Source: Cereibacter ovatus
GTDB lineage: Bacteria; Pseudomonadota; Alphaproteobacteria; Rhodobacterales; Rhodobacteraceae
DNA length: 64,000 nt
Direction of reading: 5' to 3'
NCBI RefSeq assembly: GCF_900207575.1
Contig: NZ_OAOQ01000004.1
Span: 62,001-126,000, forward strand
Position 1 is the stretch's first letter, and the number at the start of each line of letters is the position of its first letter. Under the pieces are notes generated by a model that saw only the letters and a program-made list of their open reading frames with translations, did no database searches and was not told where the DNA came from. The translations under genes were made by a program, and so were the position numbers. Shown here one piece after another: positions 47,033-55,553 of this stretch.

Positions 47033-48262
47033 TCAGGCGTCGGGTTCCTTGACCGGAACCGGCGCCTCGGCCGGGGGTGTCTCGGCCGGAACGGCGGCGG
47101 CGGCGGCTTCCACCGGGGTTGCGCCGAAATTGTAGGGCGCCCAGTCGGTGATGTCGGGATAGTATTTCTTCCGCCAGTCGCGCACGCGCGGGTTCATCCG
47201 GCTTTTCCAGAACTTCGGCACCAGCGCCATCGCCCCCATCAGCGGATAGCCATAGGGAAGCTGCGGCGCCTTTTCGGCGTCATAGGTCTGAAGCAGCGGA
47301 TAGCGCCGGTCGGGCTTGTAGTGGTGATCCGAATGGCGCTGAAGGTTGATCAGCAGCCAGTTCGACGCCTTGTGCGCCGAGTTCCAGCTGTGATGCGGGG
47401 CCACCGGCTCGTGGCTGCCATCGTCCAGCTTGCGGCGGGTCAGGCCGTAATGCTCGACATAGTTTGTCAGCTCAAGCTGCCAGATCGCGACGATCGCCTG
47501 GATCAGGAACAGCAACAGGCCCTGCGCGCCGCCCAGTGCCAGCGCAAGCCCGCACATGAACAGTTGCAAACCGCCATAGATCCAGAACGGGTTTTTCAGC
47601 GAATGGGCCGGACGGCCCGTCCGCTTCAGCAGGTCGACCTCGGTCTCCCATGCGTTTTTGGGGCATTCCACCAGCACGCGCTGGAAATAGGTGTGGAAAT
47701 CCTCGCCGTAGCGGGCGGTGACCGGATCGGCAGCGGTTCCCACATGGACGTGGTGAACCTTCAGATGCTCGGTCCGGAAGTGGCTGTAAAGCACCATGGC
47801 CAGCAGGATGTCGCCCAGCCAGCGTTCCAGCCGGTTCTTCTGGTGGATCAGTTCGTGGGCATAGACGATGCCGACGATGCCGGTCATCACGCCGATGCCA
47901 ATGAACAGGCCGATCTTCTCAAGCAGGTCGAGATGATAGGTGTTGCTGGCATAGGCGATCAGGCCGAACAGCAGGATGAACTGCACCGGCACCCAGATCA
48001 TGGTCAGAAGACGGAACCAGAACAGATCCTTTTCGGCTGTTTCGGTATCCTCGTTCTTCGTGTTCAGCCCGACCACAAGATCAAGCAGATCAAACAGCCC
48101 CCACGCGAACAGGGGCAGCAAAAGGACCGTCCAGCCGCCGTAGACGGCGCCGATGATGGCCAGTGGAACCATCGCAAGAGAGATCGCGAAGGGCAGCGCG
48201 CTTTTGATATGCGCGATAGGGGGTGGCATGTTCGATGTCGCGACGTCCGGAGGGGAAACCAT
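47033..48262 (-). CDS. alkB: Alkane 1-monooxygenase (AlkB family)
   Basis: This 409-residue membrane di-iron hydroxylase has about six helices. The histidine motifs are HELIH (about 136), EHLKVHHVH (about 162-170) and LQRHSDHHYKP (about 305-313), with NYVEHYGL (about 264-271), all expected for alkane hydroxylases. It oxidises the terminal carbon of medium-chain alkanes using rubredoxin electrons. No rubredoxin or rubredoxin reductase gene is in the window. The C-terminus has an extra Ala/Pro/Glu-rich tail of about 25 residues. It follows mutY by 36 bases. Confidence 0.9.
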   Translation of the reverse strand: MVSPPDVATSNMPPPIAHIKSALPFAISLAMVPLAIIGAVYGGWTVLLLPLFAWGLFDLLDLVVGLNTKNEDTETAEKDLFWFRLLTMIWVPVQFILLFGLIAYASNTYHLDLLEKIGLFIGIGVMTGIVGIVYAHELIHQKNRLERWLGDILLAMVLYSHFRTEHLKVHHVHVGTAADPVTARYGEDFHTYFQRVLVECPKNAWETEVDLLKRTGRPAHSLKNPFWIYGGLQLFMCGLALALGGAQGLLLFLIQAIVAIWQLELTNYVEHYGLTRRKLDDGSHEPVAPHHSWNSAHKASNWLLINLQRHSDHHYKPDRRYPLLQTYDAEKAPQLPYGYPLMGAMALVPKFWKSRMNPRVRDWRKKYYPDITDWAPYNFGATPVEAAAAAVPAETPPAEAPVPVKEPDA

Positions 48263-48298
48263 TTCTCAACTCCACTTACTACTGTCGTGGCGCGCACA

Positions 48299-49393
48299 CT
48301 ATGCGAGTCGGGCCGTGTCATTCGGGTGACGGATCGCCGCTGCGGCAACGTTCCATCCCTTGCGCATCAGCGTCGGCAACGCCGAAGGGCGGAATGCCGC
48401 CTGCGCCACGAAGGCACCGCGCAGGGGCACGGCATCCGCGGGCACATCGGCCACAAGCACCCGCAGCCGCAGATGAAAATGGGTGAAGGTATGGCGCAGC
48501 TCTGGCCCCGCATCCCGCCACAGGGCGGTCAGCGGCGGATCGGACGGCCCGCCGCTGCGGTCCCAGTCGGTGCCGGGCCAGCCCAGCATTCCGCCCAGCA
48601 TCCCCGAATCGGGCCGCGTTTCCAGCAAAAGCGCCCCATCCGCACGGCAGGCAATCCAAAGCACGCCGTCGCGCACCGGCTTTGCCACTTTCGGCGCCTT
48701 GCGCGGCAGCGTGGCCTGATCGCCCGCCGCCCGCGCCGCGCAACCATGGATCAGCGGGCAGAGTCCACAGGCGGGGTTGCGGGGGGTGCAGATCGTGGCG
48801 CCCAGATCCATCATCGCCTGCGCATGATCGCCCGGCCGCACGGCGGGTGTCAGGCTGGCCGCGGCGCGTGTCAGTTCCGACTTGGCGGCGGGAAGCGGCG
48901 TTTCGATCCGGAACAGGCGGGCCACCACGCGCTCGACATTGCCATCGACCACGGTTGCGGGCTCGTCAAAGGCGATGGCGGCGACGGCGGCCGCGGTATA
49001 GGGGCCGACGCCGGGCAGGGTCAACAGCCCGTCGCGGCTGTCGGGAAACCGGCCACCATGATCCGCGACCACCGCCCGCGCACCCTTCAGCAGGTTGCGG
49101 GCGCGGGCGTAATAGCCAAGCCCCGCCCATTCGGCCATGACCTCGGCATCCTCGGCCGCGGCCAGTGCGGCCACTTCGGGCCAGCGTTCGGTGAAGCGGC
49201 GGAAATAATCGCGCACCGCAGCGACGGTGGTCTGTTGCAGCATGATCTCGGACAGCCAGACCCGGTAGGGGTCGGGCCTGACGCCGGCCGCACGATCCCC
49301 GGGGCCTACGCGCCACGGCAGCACCCGGGCATGGCGGTCATACCAGTGCAGAAGGCGCAGGGTGGCGGCCGGGGTTTCCTCGGTGTCACGCAA
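48299..49393 (-). CDS. mutY: A/G-specific adenine glycosylase
   Basis: This 364-residue protein removes adenine paired with 8-oxoguanine. WLSEIMLQQTTV has the catalytic glutamate (about 48), the helix-hairpin-helix is LPGVGPYTAAAV with VDGNVERV (catalytic aspartate), and the 4Fe-4S loop is CTPRNPACGLCPLIHGC (about 205-221). A NUDIX-like C-terminal domain reads the 8-oxoG. It is divergent from dciA with 81 bases between starts. Confidence 0.95.
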   Translation of the reverse strand: MRDTEETPAATLRLLHWYDRHARVLPWRVGPGDRAAGVRPDPYRVWLSEIMLQQTTVAAVRDYFRRFTERWPEVAALAAAEDAEVMAEWAGLGYYARARNLLKGARAVVADHGGRFPDSRDGLLTLPGVGPYTAAAVAAIAFDEPATVVDGNVERVVARLFRIETPLPAAKSELTRAAASLTPAVRPGDHAQAMMDLGATICTPRNPACGLCPLIHGCAARAAGDQATLPRKAPKVAKPVRDGVLWIACRADGALLLETRPDSGMLGGMLGWPGTDWDRSGGPSDPPLTALWRDAGPELRHTFTHFHLRLRVLVADVPADAVPLRGAFVAQAAFRPSALPTLMRKGWNVAAAAIRHPNDTARLA

Positions 49394-49474
49394 TCTTTAT
49401 GCTCCTTCCTGCGGCGTGGCTCTGGCGCCACGGGGCGCGGCGGCTAAGATAGGCGCTCGATCAGGAATGAACAG

Positions 49475-50008
49475 ATGACCCGAGCCCCGGCCCCTACCCC
49501 CGCCAAGCCCAAGCGCCGGATGCGCGGGTTCGAAGCCGCGTCGGGCCTGTTGCAGGACCGCATCCGGCAAGTCGGTGAAAAGCGCGGCTTTGCGGTGACG
49601 CGGCTTCTGACCCACTGGCCCGAGGTGGCCGGCACGGATCTGGCCCGGATCACCCGCCCGGTAAAGGTGGGCTATGCCGCGCGCGAAGGGCTGGGGGCGA
49701 CGCTGACGATTCTGGTATCGTCGGCCCATGCGCCTTTGGTGCAGATGCAATTGCCGGCACTGAAGGAACGGGTGAACGCCTGCTATGGCTATGCCGCGAT
49801 CTCGCGCATTCTGCTGACGCAGACTGCGCCTGCGGGCTTTGCCGAAGGGCAGGCGACGTTCGATCCTGCGCCGAAAGCAGAAAAGGCGCCCGATCCGGCG
49901 GTGCAAGCCCGCGCGGCCGAAGCCGCCGCCGGTGTCCATGACGAGGGGCTGCGGGCGGCCCTTGAACGGCTTACCATGAATTTCCTGACACGCACGAAAG
50001 CAAGATGA
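49475..50008 (+). CDS. dciA: DciA-like DUF721 protein
   Basis: This 177-residue protein has a basic N-terminus and a DUF721/DciA domain (VTRLLTHWPEVAGTDLARITRPVKV; LVQMQLPALKERVNACYGYAAI). DciA loads the replicative helicase DnaB in most bacteria that lack DnaC. The divergent arrangement with mutY and the downstream dsbA gene is the usual alphaproteobacterial neighbourhood, where smc often follows. Here a CoA transferase comes next. The stop overlaps the dsbA start (ATGA). Confidence 0.87.
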   Translation: MTRAPAPTPAKPKRRMRGFEAASGLLQDRIRQVGEKRGFAVTRLLTHWPEVAGTDLARITRPVKVGYAAREGLGATLTILVSSAHAPLVQMQLPALKERVNACYGYAAISRILLTQTAPAGFAEGQATFDPAPKAEKAPDPAVQARAAEAAAGVHDEGLRAALERLTMNFLTRTKAR

Positions 50009-50688
50009 GGCACGGAATGGTCAATCAACTGGGGCTGGCGGCGCTGGCACTGACGACGGTGGCGGGCATCGCGCTGTGGACTGCGGGGCAACAGGCCGCG
50101 CTGCCGCTGCTGCCGCCGATGACGGCCAGCGCGCAGGAAACCGCCGCCCCGGCAACCCTGCCCGCGGTGACGGACATGGCACTGGGCGCCGAAGATGCGC
50201 CGGTGACAATCATCGAATATTCGTCCTTCACCTGTCCGCATTGCGCCACCTTCGAAAACGAGGTGCTGACACCCCTGAAGCGCGACTACATCGACACCGG
50301 CAAGGTGCGGTTCGTCTTCCGCGAGGTCTATTTCGACCGCTACGGTCTGTGGGCCGCGATGGTGGCGCGCTGCGGCGGCGAGATGCGGTATTTCGGCATC
50401 GCTGACATGATCTTCGACCAGCAGCGCGAATGGGTCACCGACAACCCGCAGCAGGTGGCGGAAAACCTGCGCCGGATCGGCCGCGCCGCGGGGCTGGATG
50501 ACGTCGCGCTGGACGCCTGCATGAACGATCAGCCCAAGGCCGAGGCGATGGTGGCGGCGTTCCAGAAGAACTCGGCCGCCGACGGGATCACCGCCACGCC
50601 CTCGTTGATCGTGAACGGCACCAAACATTCCAACATGTCCTACGAGGATCTGAAAAAGCTGATCGAGGCGGAGCTGTCCAAGGGATGA
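50005..50688 (+). CDS. DsbA-family thiol oxidoreductase (thioredoxin domain)
   Basis: This 227-residue exported protein has an uncleaved or cleavable N-terminal helix (about 7-30). The active-site CPHC (Cys77, Cys80) follows EYSSFT, and the later cis-proline is in GITATPSLIVNG. These mark the DsbA-like group (DsbA/ScoI-like thioredoxin_4), which oxidises or isomerises periplasmic cysteines. The start overlaps the dciA stop. A second ATG 12 bases further could be the true start. Confidence 0.87.
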   Translation: MRHGMVNQLGLAALALTTVAGIALWTAGQQAALPLLPPMTASAQETAAPATLPAVTDMALGAEDAPVTIIEYSSFTCPHCATFENEVLTPLKRDYIDTGKVRFVFREVYFDRYGLWAAMVARCGGEMRYFGIADMIFDQQREWVTDNPQQVAENLRRIGRAAGLDDVALDACMNDQPKAEAMVAAFQKNSAADGITATPSLIVNGTKHSNMSYEDLKKLIEAELSKG

Positions 50689-51851
50689 GCGCGCCCCTGA
50701 CCGGGGTCCGGGTGGTCGAACTGGCCCGGATCCTTGCCGGGCCATGGGCGGGGCAGGTTCTGGCCGATCTTGGCGCCGATGTCGTCAAGGTCGAGGCCCC
50801 GGAAGGCGATGACACCCGCCGCTGGGGCCCGCCCTTCATCGACCGCGAGGGCGACCGCTCGGCCGCCTATTTCCATGCCGCAAACCGGGGCAAACGGTCG
50901 GTCACGGCCGATTTCCGCACCGCCGAAGGGCAGGAAACGGTCCGCCGTCTTGTCGCTGGCGCCGATGTGCTGATCGAGAATTTCAAGGTCGGCGGGCTGG
51001 CGAAATACGGGCTGGACTGGCCGTCGCTGCAACGGGTGAACCCGCGGCTGATCTATTGCTCGGTCACGGGCTTCGGGCAGGACGGCCCCTATGCCGCCCG
51101 CGCGGGATACGATTTCATCATTCAGGGCATGGCCGGCCTGATGAGCGTGACCGGCACCCCCGAGGGCCAGCCGCAGAAGGTGGGCGTGGCTGTCACCGAC
51201 ATCTTCACCGGGATCTATGCCGCCACCGCGATCCTTGCCGCGTTGCACCAGCGCGGGGTGACGGGGCAGGGCCAGCAGATCGACATGGCGCTGATGGATG
51301 TGGCGACGGGGATCATGGCCAATCAGGCGATGAACTACCTTGCGACGGGCGTAGCGCCGCGGAAGATGGGCAACGAACATCCCAATCTTGCGCCCTATGC
51401 GGTGTTCGACTGCGCCGATGGCTGGGTGATCCTGGCCACCGGCAACGATGCGCAATATCGCCGGCTGTGCGCGATTCTGGGCCTGCCGGGTCTGGCGACG
51501 GCGCCGCAGTTCCAGACCAACGCCGACCGGGTGGCAAACCGGGCCGCGCTGACCGCCGCGCTGACCGCCGCGACGCGCGGCTGGCGCAAGGCCGACCTGC
51601 TGGCCGCCTGCGAAACCGAAGGTGTGCCCGCCGGCCCGATCAACGACATGGCCGAGACTTTCGCCGATCCGCAGATCCGCCACCGCGGGATGCGGATCGA
51701 TCCGGGCGGCGTGCCCGGCGTGCGATCTCCCATCCGGTTTTCCGACGCCGAACTGGCCCTTGATCGCCCGGCGCCGCGGCTGGGCGAACATCGGGCCGAA
51801 GTGCTGGCCGAAGCCGGCCGCCCCCGCGCCCCCCAGAACCCGGCGGGATAA
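50685..51851 (+). CDS. Family III CoA transferase (CaiB/BaiF type)
   Basis: This 388-residue protein has GVRVVELARILAGPWAGQVLADLGADVVKVE (CaiB start, shown only as the first portion), KRSVTADFRTAEG, then SVTGFGQDGPYAARAGYDFI and DMALMDV with the catalytic aspartate that forms the acyl anhydride. Such enzymes move CoA between carboxylic acids such as oxalate, carnitine or succinate. The substrate is unknown. It overlaps the dsbA-family stop (ATGA), so it is transcribed with dciA. Confidence 0.88.
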   Translation: MSAPLTGVRVVELARILAGPWAGQVLADLGADVVKVEAPEGDDTRRWGPPFIDREGDRSAAYFHAANRGKRSVTADFRTAEGQETVRRLVAGADVLIENFKVGGLAKYGLDWPSLQRVNPRLIYCSVTGFGQDGPYAARAGYDFIIQGMAGLMSVTGTPEGQPQKVGVAVTDIFTGIYAATAILAALHQRGVTGQGQQIDMALMDVATGIMANQAMNYLATGVAPRKMGNEHPNLAPYAVFDCADGWVILATGNDAQYRRLCAILGLPGLATAPQFQTNADRVANRAALTAALTAATRGWRKADLLAACETEGVPAGPINDMAETFADPQIRHRGMRIDPGGVPGVRSPIRFSDAELALDRPAPRLGEHRAEVLAEAGRPRAPQNPAG

Positions 51852-51855
51852 CGCC

Positions 51856-52857
51856 CTACCCCGCGCGCAGCCCAAGCCGGTCCAGCGCCCCGTCCAGCGC
51901 CGACCAATCGTCCAGCGCCAGCCGGACCGGCAGCGTCAACACCTTCTGCCGGAACGAGGGCGGCAGCCGCACCGCGTCCTTCTCGGTGGTGACCAGTTGC
52001 GCGCCCAGCGCCATGGCCTCGATTTCCAGCCGGCGCATCAGCGCCTCGCCCAAGGGCTGATGATCGTCAAGCGCCTCGGCGCGCAGAAGGTCGGCGCCCT
52101 CGGCCCGCAGCGAGGCGAAGAACTTTTCCGGCCGCCCGATGCCCGCAAAGGCCAGAACCCGCGCGCCCTGCCAGTCCATCCCCATTTGCAGCGTCCGAAG
52201 CTGCCCGGTCAGCCGCGGCAGCGGCAGGGCAGGCCAGTCGGCGGCAAAGCGGGCCTGCGCCGCCGGGTCGCCGATCGACAGCAGCAGGTCGGCGCGGGCA
52301 AGGCCCACCGGCACCGGCTCGCGCAGGGGGCCGGCGGGCAGGCAGCGGCCATTGCCGAACCCCACGGCAGCATCGACCACGATCAGCGACAGATCCTTGG
52401 CCACCGACGGGTTCTGAAAGCCGTCGTCCAGCAGGATCACCCGCGCGCCCGCGGCCTCGGCGGCGCGAACGCCGGCCGCCCGGTCGCGCGCGATCCATGC
52501 CGGGCCAAAGGCCGCCAGCAACAACGGCTCGTCGCCCACATCGGCGGCACGGTGGCGGCGCGGATCGACATGCAGCGGACCTTCCAGCCGTCCACCATAC
52601 CCGCGCGAGACGACATGCGCCTCGATCCCGCGGGCCTGAAGATGCTGCATCAGCGCGATGGCGGTGGGCGTCTTGCCGGTGCCACCGGCATTCAGGTTGC
52701 CGATGCAGATCACCGGCACACCTGCACGATGGGCGCTGCCCCGGCGCAACCGCCGTGCGGTGGCCACCGCATAAAGCCGCCCCATGGGCGCCAGCAGCCG
52801 CGCCACAAGCGCGGGCCGGTCTGGCGGGGTGAACCAGAACCGCGGCGGCCGCATCAT
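51856..52857 (-). CDS. lpxK: Tetraacyldisaccharide 4'-kinase
   Basis: This 333-residue kinase phosphorylates the lipid A precursor disaccharide at the inner membrane. [17 protein letters not shown] (about 52-68) is the Walker A of LpxK, SRGYGG follows, and [15 protein letters not shown] carries the acidic catalytic residues. The start is the first ATG at 52857, overlapping the waaA stop. It gives the family's normal length. The longer frame is inside waaA. Confidence 0.93.
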   Translation of the reverse strand: MMRPPRFWFTPPDRPALVARLLAPMGRLYAVATARRLRRGSAHRAGVPVICIGNLNAGGTGKTPTAIALMQHLQARGIEAHVVSRGYGGRLEGPLHVDPRRHRAADVGDEPLLLAAFGPAWIARDRAAGVRAAEAAGARVILLDDGFQNPSVAKDLSLIVVDAAVGFGNGRCLPAGPLREPVPVGLARADLLLSIGDPAAQARFAADWPALPLPRLTGQLRTLQMGMDWQGARVLAFAGIGRPEKFFASLRAEGADLLRAEALDDHQPLGEALMRRLEIEAMALGAQLVTTEKDAVRLPPSFRQKVLTLPVRLALDDWSALDGALDRLGLRAG

Positions 52858-54026
52858 GGCGCGGCATCCACCAGCCGGCCGACCAGCGCCACGATCCGGT
52901 CCGTCACATCCGTCCCGTCCGAGGCGACCGCCCAGCCGGCATGGGCCAGCCGCGCCGCCCGGTCGGGCGCCAGCAGATCGGACAGAGCCTCGGGCAGGTC
53001 GGCCGCCGATGGCACCACCATCGCCCCGCGCGCCTTGCGCAGCCGGGCAAAGGTCGCGCCATGCGGACCCGGCCGCGGCCCGTGAATGATCGCAGAGCCC
53101 AGCGAGGCTGCCTCGAGCGGATCGCGCACACAGCCTTCGGTCAGGCTGCCGCCCAGCCATGTCACCGGCGCCAGCCGATACCACAGCCCCAGTTCGGCGG
53201 TGCCATCGGCCATGAACACCTCGGTCTCGGCGTCGGGCTCCTCGTCGGCGGATCGCCGGGCGACGGTCCAGCCTTCGTCCTCCATCCGGGCGGCCAGCGG
53301 GGCGGCACGATCGGCATCCTTCGGCACAACGATCAGCAACAACCGATGCGCCAGCTTCAGCGCGGAATGATGGGCGGCGATCACCGCGGCTTCCTCGGGC
53401 TCGGGGATGCCAGCGGCCAGCCAGACCGGCCGCGTCGCAAGCAGGCGGGCAAGGGCGGCGCGTTCGGCCTCGGTGCAGGGCAGCGCAAGGCTGCCATCTT
53501 CCAGCCGGCCGGCGACCTGCGTGATGTCGGGCGGGCTTCCGGCGCGGCGGAAGGCGCGGGCGGCGTCCTCGTCCACCGCAAAGATGTGACGGAACCGCGA
53601 CAAGAGCCCGCGGATCTGCCCCGGCCACCAGCGTTCGCGCCCGGCCAGAACGCGCGGCGCCACACCATCGATCAGCGCCAGCGGGATCAGCCGTTCGGAC
53701 GTCTGCTCGATCAGGGTCGGGCGCAATTCGCCTTCGGCCATAAAGGCCGCATCGGGGCGCCAGTGGTCAAGAAAGGCCCGCACCTCGGCCAGCGTATCGG
53801 CAGGCACGGCCTGCACGATCAGATCGCTTCCCGCACCGACCGCAACCGGCGATGTCAGCAGGACCGGAAACCCCTCGTCCAGCAGGATGCGCCGGCCCAG
53901 CTCGGCCATGGGGCGGGCGGCTTCGGGCGTGGGGGCGTGCAGCCAGACCAGCTTGCCCGCCGGGCGGGGCGGACGCGCCACCCCCCCGACAGGACCAAGC
54001 GGAAGGCCGAACGCCTGCGTCATCAC
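52854..54026 (-). CDS. waaA: Kdo transferase WaaA-like (3-deoxy-D-manno-octulosonate transferase)
   Basis: This 390-residue GT-B glycosyltransferase attaches Kdo to lipid A. The C-terminal sugar-nucleotide domain is recognisable ([28 protein letters not shown]). The N-terminal half has [19 protein letters not shown] with the GELRP block. The usual N-terminal membrane anchor is missing, and the HAVSVGE motif with the catalytic glutamate reads HAPTPEA. It is therefore an unusual or divergent member, though the lpxK neighbour supports a lipid A role. Confidence 0.85.
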   Translation of the reverse strand: MMTQAFGLPLGPVGGVARPPRPAGKLVWLHAPTPEAARPMAELGRRILLDEGFPVLLTSPVAVGAGSDLIVQAVPADTLAEVRAFLDHWRPDAAFMAEGELRPTLIEQTSERLIPLALIDGVAPRVLAGRERWWPGQIRGLLSRFRHIFAVDEDAARAFRRAGSPPDITQVAGRLEDGSLALPCTEAERAALARLLATRPVWLAAGIPEPEEAAVIAAHHSALKLAHRLLLIVVPKDADRAAPLAARMEDEGWTVARRSADEEPDAETEVFMADGTAELGLWYRLAPVTWLGGSLTEGCVRDPLEAASLGSAIIHGPRPGPHGATFARLRKARGAMVVPSAADLPEALSDLLAPDRAARLAHAGWAVASDGTDVTDRIVALVGRLVDAAP

Positions 54027-54032
54027 GCGGGA

Positions 54033-54278
54033 TCAGGCCCCGAGTTCTTCGGTGGCCGAGGCGGGTTGTTCCTCGTCGCGCAGCCGGTGGATATGGGCGA
54101 TGAAATAGCGCATGTGCGCATCGTCGACCGTGCGCTGCGCCTCGGCCTTCCAGGCGGAATAGGCCGAGGCATAATCGGGGAACATGCCGACGATATGGAT
54201 GGCCTTCACGTCCTTGAAGACGTTCTTCGTCGGGCTGACAAGTTCGCCCCCGAACACGAGGTGCAGACGCTGGGCCAT
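54033..54278 (-). CDS. DUF4170 protein
   Basis: This 81-residue soluble protein reads QRLHLVFGGELVSPTKNVF at the start, then HIVGMFPDYASAYSAWKAEAQ and MRYFIAHIHRL. It matches the DUF4170 family of alphaproteobacteria. The function is unknown. It sits six bases before waaA, a recurrent place next to lipid A genes, which suggests a role there. The ATG at 54278 follows GGAGC and is preferred over a longer frame. Confidence 0.82.
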   Translation of the reverse strand: MAQRLHLVFGGELVSPTKNVFKDVKAIHIVGMFPDYASAYSAWKAEAQRTVDDAHMRYFIAHIHRLRDEEQPASATEELGA

Positions 54279-54364
54279 GGGACGCTCCTTTGACGCTGGC
54301 GGAATGGCGCGCACCCTAGACGATGTGCCGCAGGGGTCAAGGCCGCCGCCCGCGCGCCGGCCAA

Positions 54365-55105
54365 TCAGGACAGATCGCGCGCCAGAAGCTGGCCGCCCTG
54401 CCCCGGCTTCACCTCGAACCGGCTGATCTTCTTGATAAGATCCGAAAGTTTGGCGCTGCCATAGGTGCGGGTGTCGAAATCGGGATTGGCCTGCGTGATG
54501 AACTGGCCGATCTGGCCCAGCGTATACCACTCGCCTTCGGGGTCGATGGCGCGCATCGCCGCCACGATCAGCGGAATCGCGTTCATCGGCGATTCCTTCT
54601 GCCCGCGCTGCGGCTGTTCGGCCACCGGCAGGCCCGCGGGGCGCGCCTCGCGCACGGGTTCGTCGCCGCCAAGGTTCTCGACATAGATGAAGCGTTTGCA
54701 GGCCATGCGGAACGCCTCGGGCGTCTTTTTCTCACCGATGCCATAGACATCCAGCCCCTGTTCGCGAATCCGCGCCGCCAGCCGGGTAAAGTCGCTGTCC
54801 GACGAGACCAGAACAAACCCGTCGAACAGCCCCGAATGCAGGAAATCTATCGCTGCGATCACAAGGCCGATGTCGGATGCGTTCTTGCCCTTGGTGTTCG
54901 AGAATTGCTGATCCGCCACAAGGCCCAGTGTCGCCACCTTCTTGGCCCAGGCATTCAGCCGCATCGCGGACCAGTCGCCATAGATCCGCCGTACCGAGGC
55001 CTCGCCCAGCGCGGCGATTTCTTCAAAGATCGCTTCAGCATAGCCGGCGGGCACGTTATCCGCATCGATAAGCACGCAAAGGCGCGGGGCGCGGGATTCG
55101 GACAT
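54365..55105 (-). CDS. NYN (PIN-like) nuclease domain plus OST-HTH/LOTUS domain
   Basis: This 246-residue protein has an N-terminal NYN domain (about 8-150) whose acidic residues sit at LIDADNVP, SDIGLVIAAIDFL and SSDSDFTRLAARI, as in LabA/Marf1-like nucleases. The C-terminal OST-HTH/LOTUS domain (about 175-246; EWYTLGQIGQFITQANPDF) binds RNA. This pairing suggests an RNA-processing or RNA-quality role. The start at 55105 excludes an improbable extension. It is divergent from the I78 inhibitor gene. Confidence 0.85.
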   Translation of the reverse strand: MSESRAPRLCVLIDADNVPAGYAEAIFEEIAALGEASVRRIYGDWSAMRLNAWAKKVATLGLVADQQFSNTKGKNASDIGLVIAAIDFLHSGLFDGFVLVSSDSDFTRLAARIREQGLDVYGIGEKKTPEAFRMACKRFIYVENLGGDEPVREARPAGLPVAEQPQRGQKESPMNAIPLIVAAMRAIDPEGEWYTLGQIGQFITQANPDFDTRTYGSAKLSDLIKKISRFEVKPGQGGQLLARDLS

Positions 55106-55274
55106 GTCGGCTCCTGTTTTGGTCTTTCTGCCGCAGATTGTGCGACGTGGGAAGCTGGAAAGACCTTGGCCGGTGTCGGGGCCGCGTGCGGGAACCCACC
55201 CCCCTTCGCCACCGGGCCGCTTGCAACCGCAGGGTCGCGGCCCTAGCTTCCGCCAAACCCACCGGAGACCTGTG

Positions 55275-55550
55275 ATGCGCCGCCCGCTTCTGATCCTGCT
55301 GACCCTGACCAGCCTTGCCGCCTGCCGGGTCAGCGATATGCCGATGGACCTGTTGCAGAACGACACCTGCGGCGCCAAGGGCCTTCAGGGCCTGATCGGC
55401 CAGCCATCCGAAGTGCTGGATTCCATGCGCTTTTCGCAACCCGTCCGGGTGGTGCGGCCGGGGATGGCGGTGACGATGGACTTCCGCGCCGACCGTTTGA
55501 CCGTCGAGATCGATGACGCGAACCTGATCCGACGGCTGTCCTGCGGCTGA
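55275..55550 (+). CDS. Peptidase inhibitor I78 family lipoprotein
   Basis: This 91-residue protein has a signal with lipobox SLAAC (about Cys17). The mature part NDTCGAKGLQGLIGQP, VRVVRPGMAVTMDFRADRLT and DANLIRRLSCG matches the I78 inhibitor family, with two cysteines positioned for a disulfide. Members inhibit serine proteases. The target is unknown. It starts at the ATG at 55275 and is convergent with the transglycosylase gene (3-base gap). Confidence 0.82.
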   Translation: MRRPLLILLTLTSLAACRVSDMPMDLLQNDTCGAKGLQGLIGQPSEVLDSMRFSQPVRVVRPGMAVTMDFRADRLTVEIDDANLIRRLSCG

Positions 55551-55553
55551 GGG

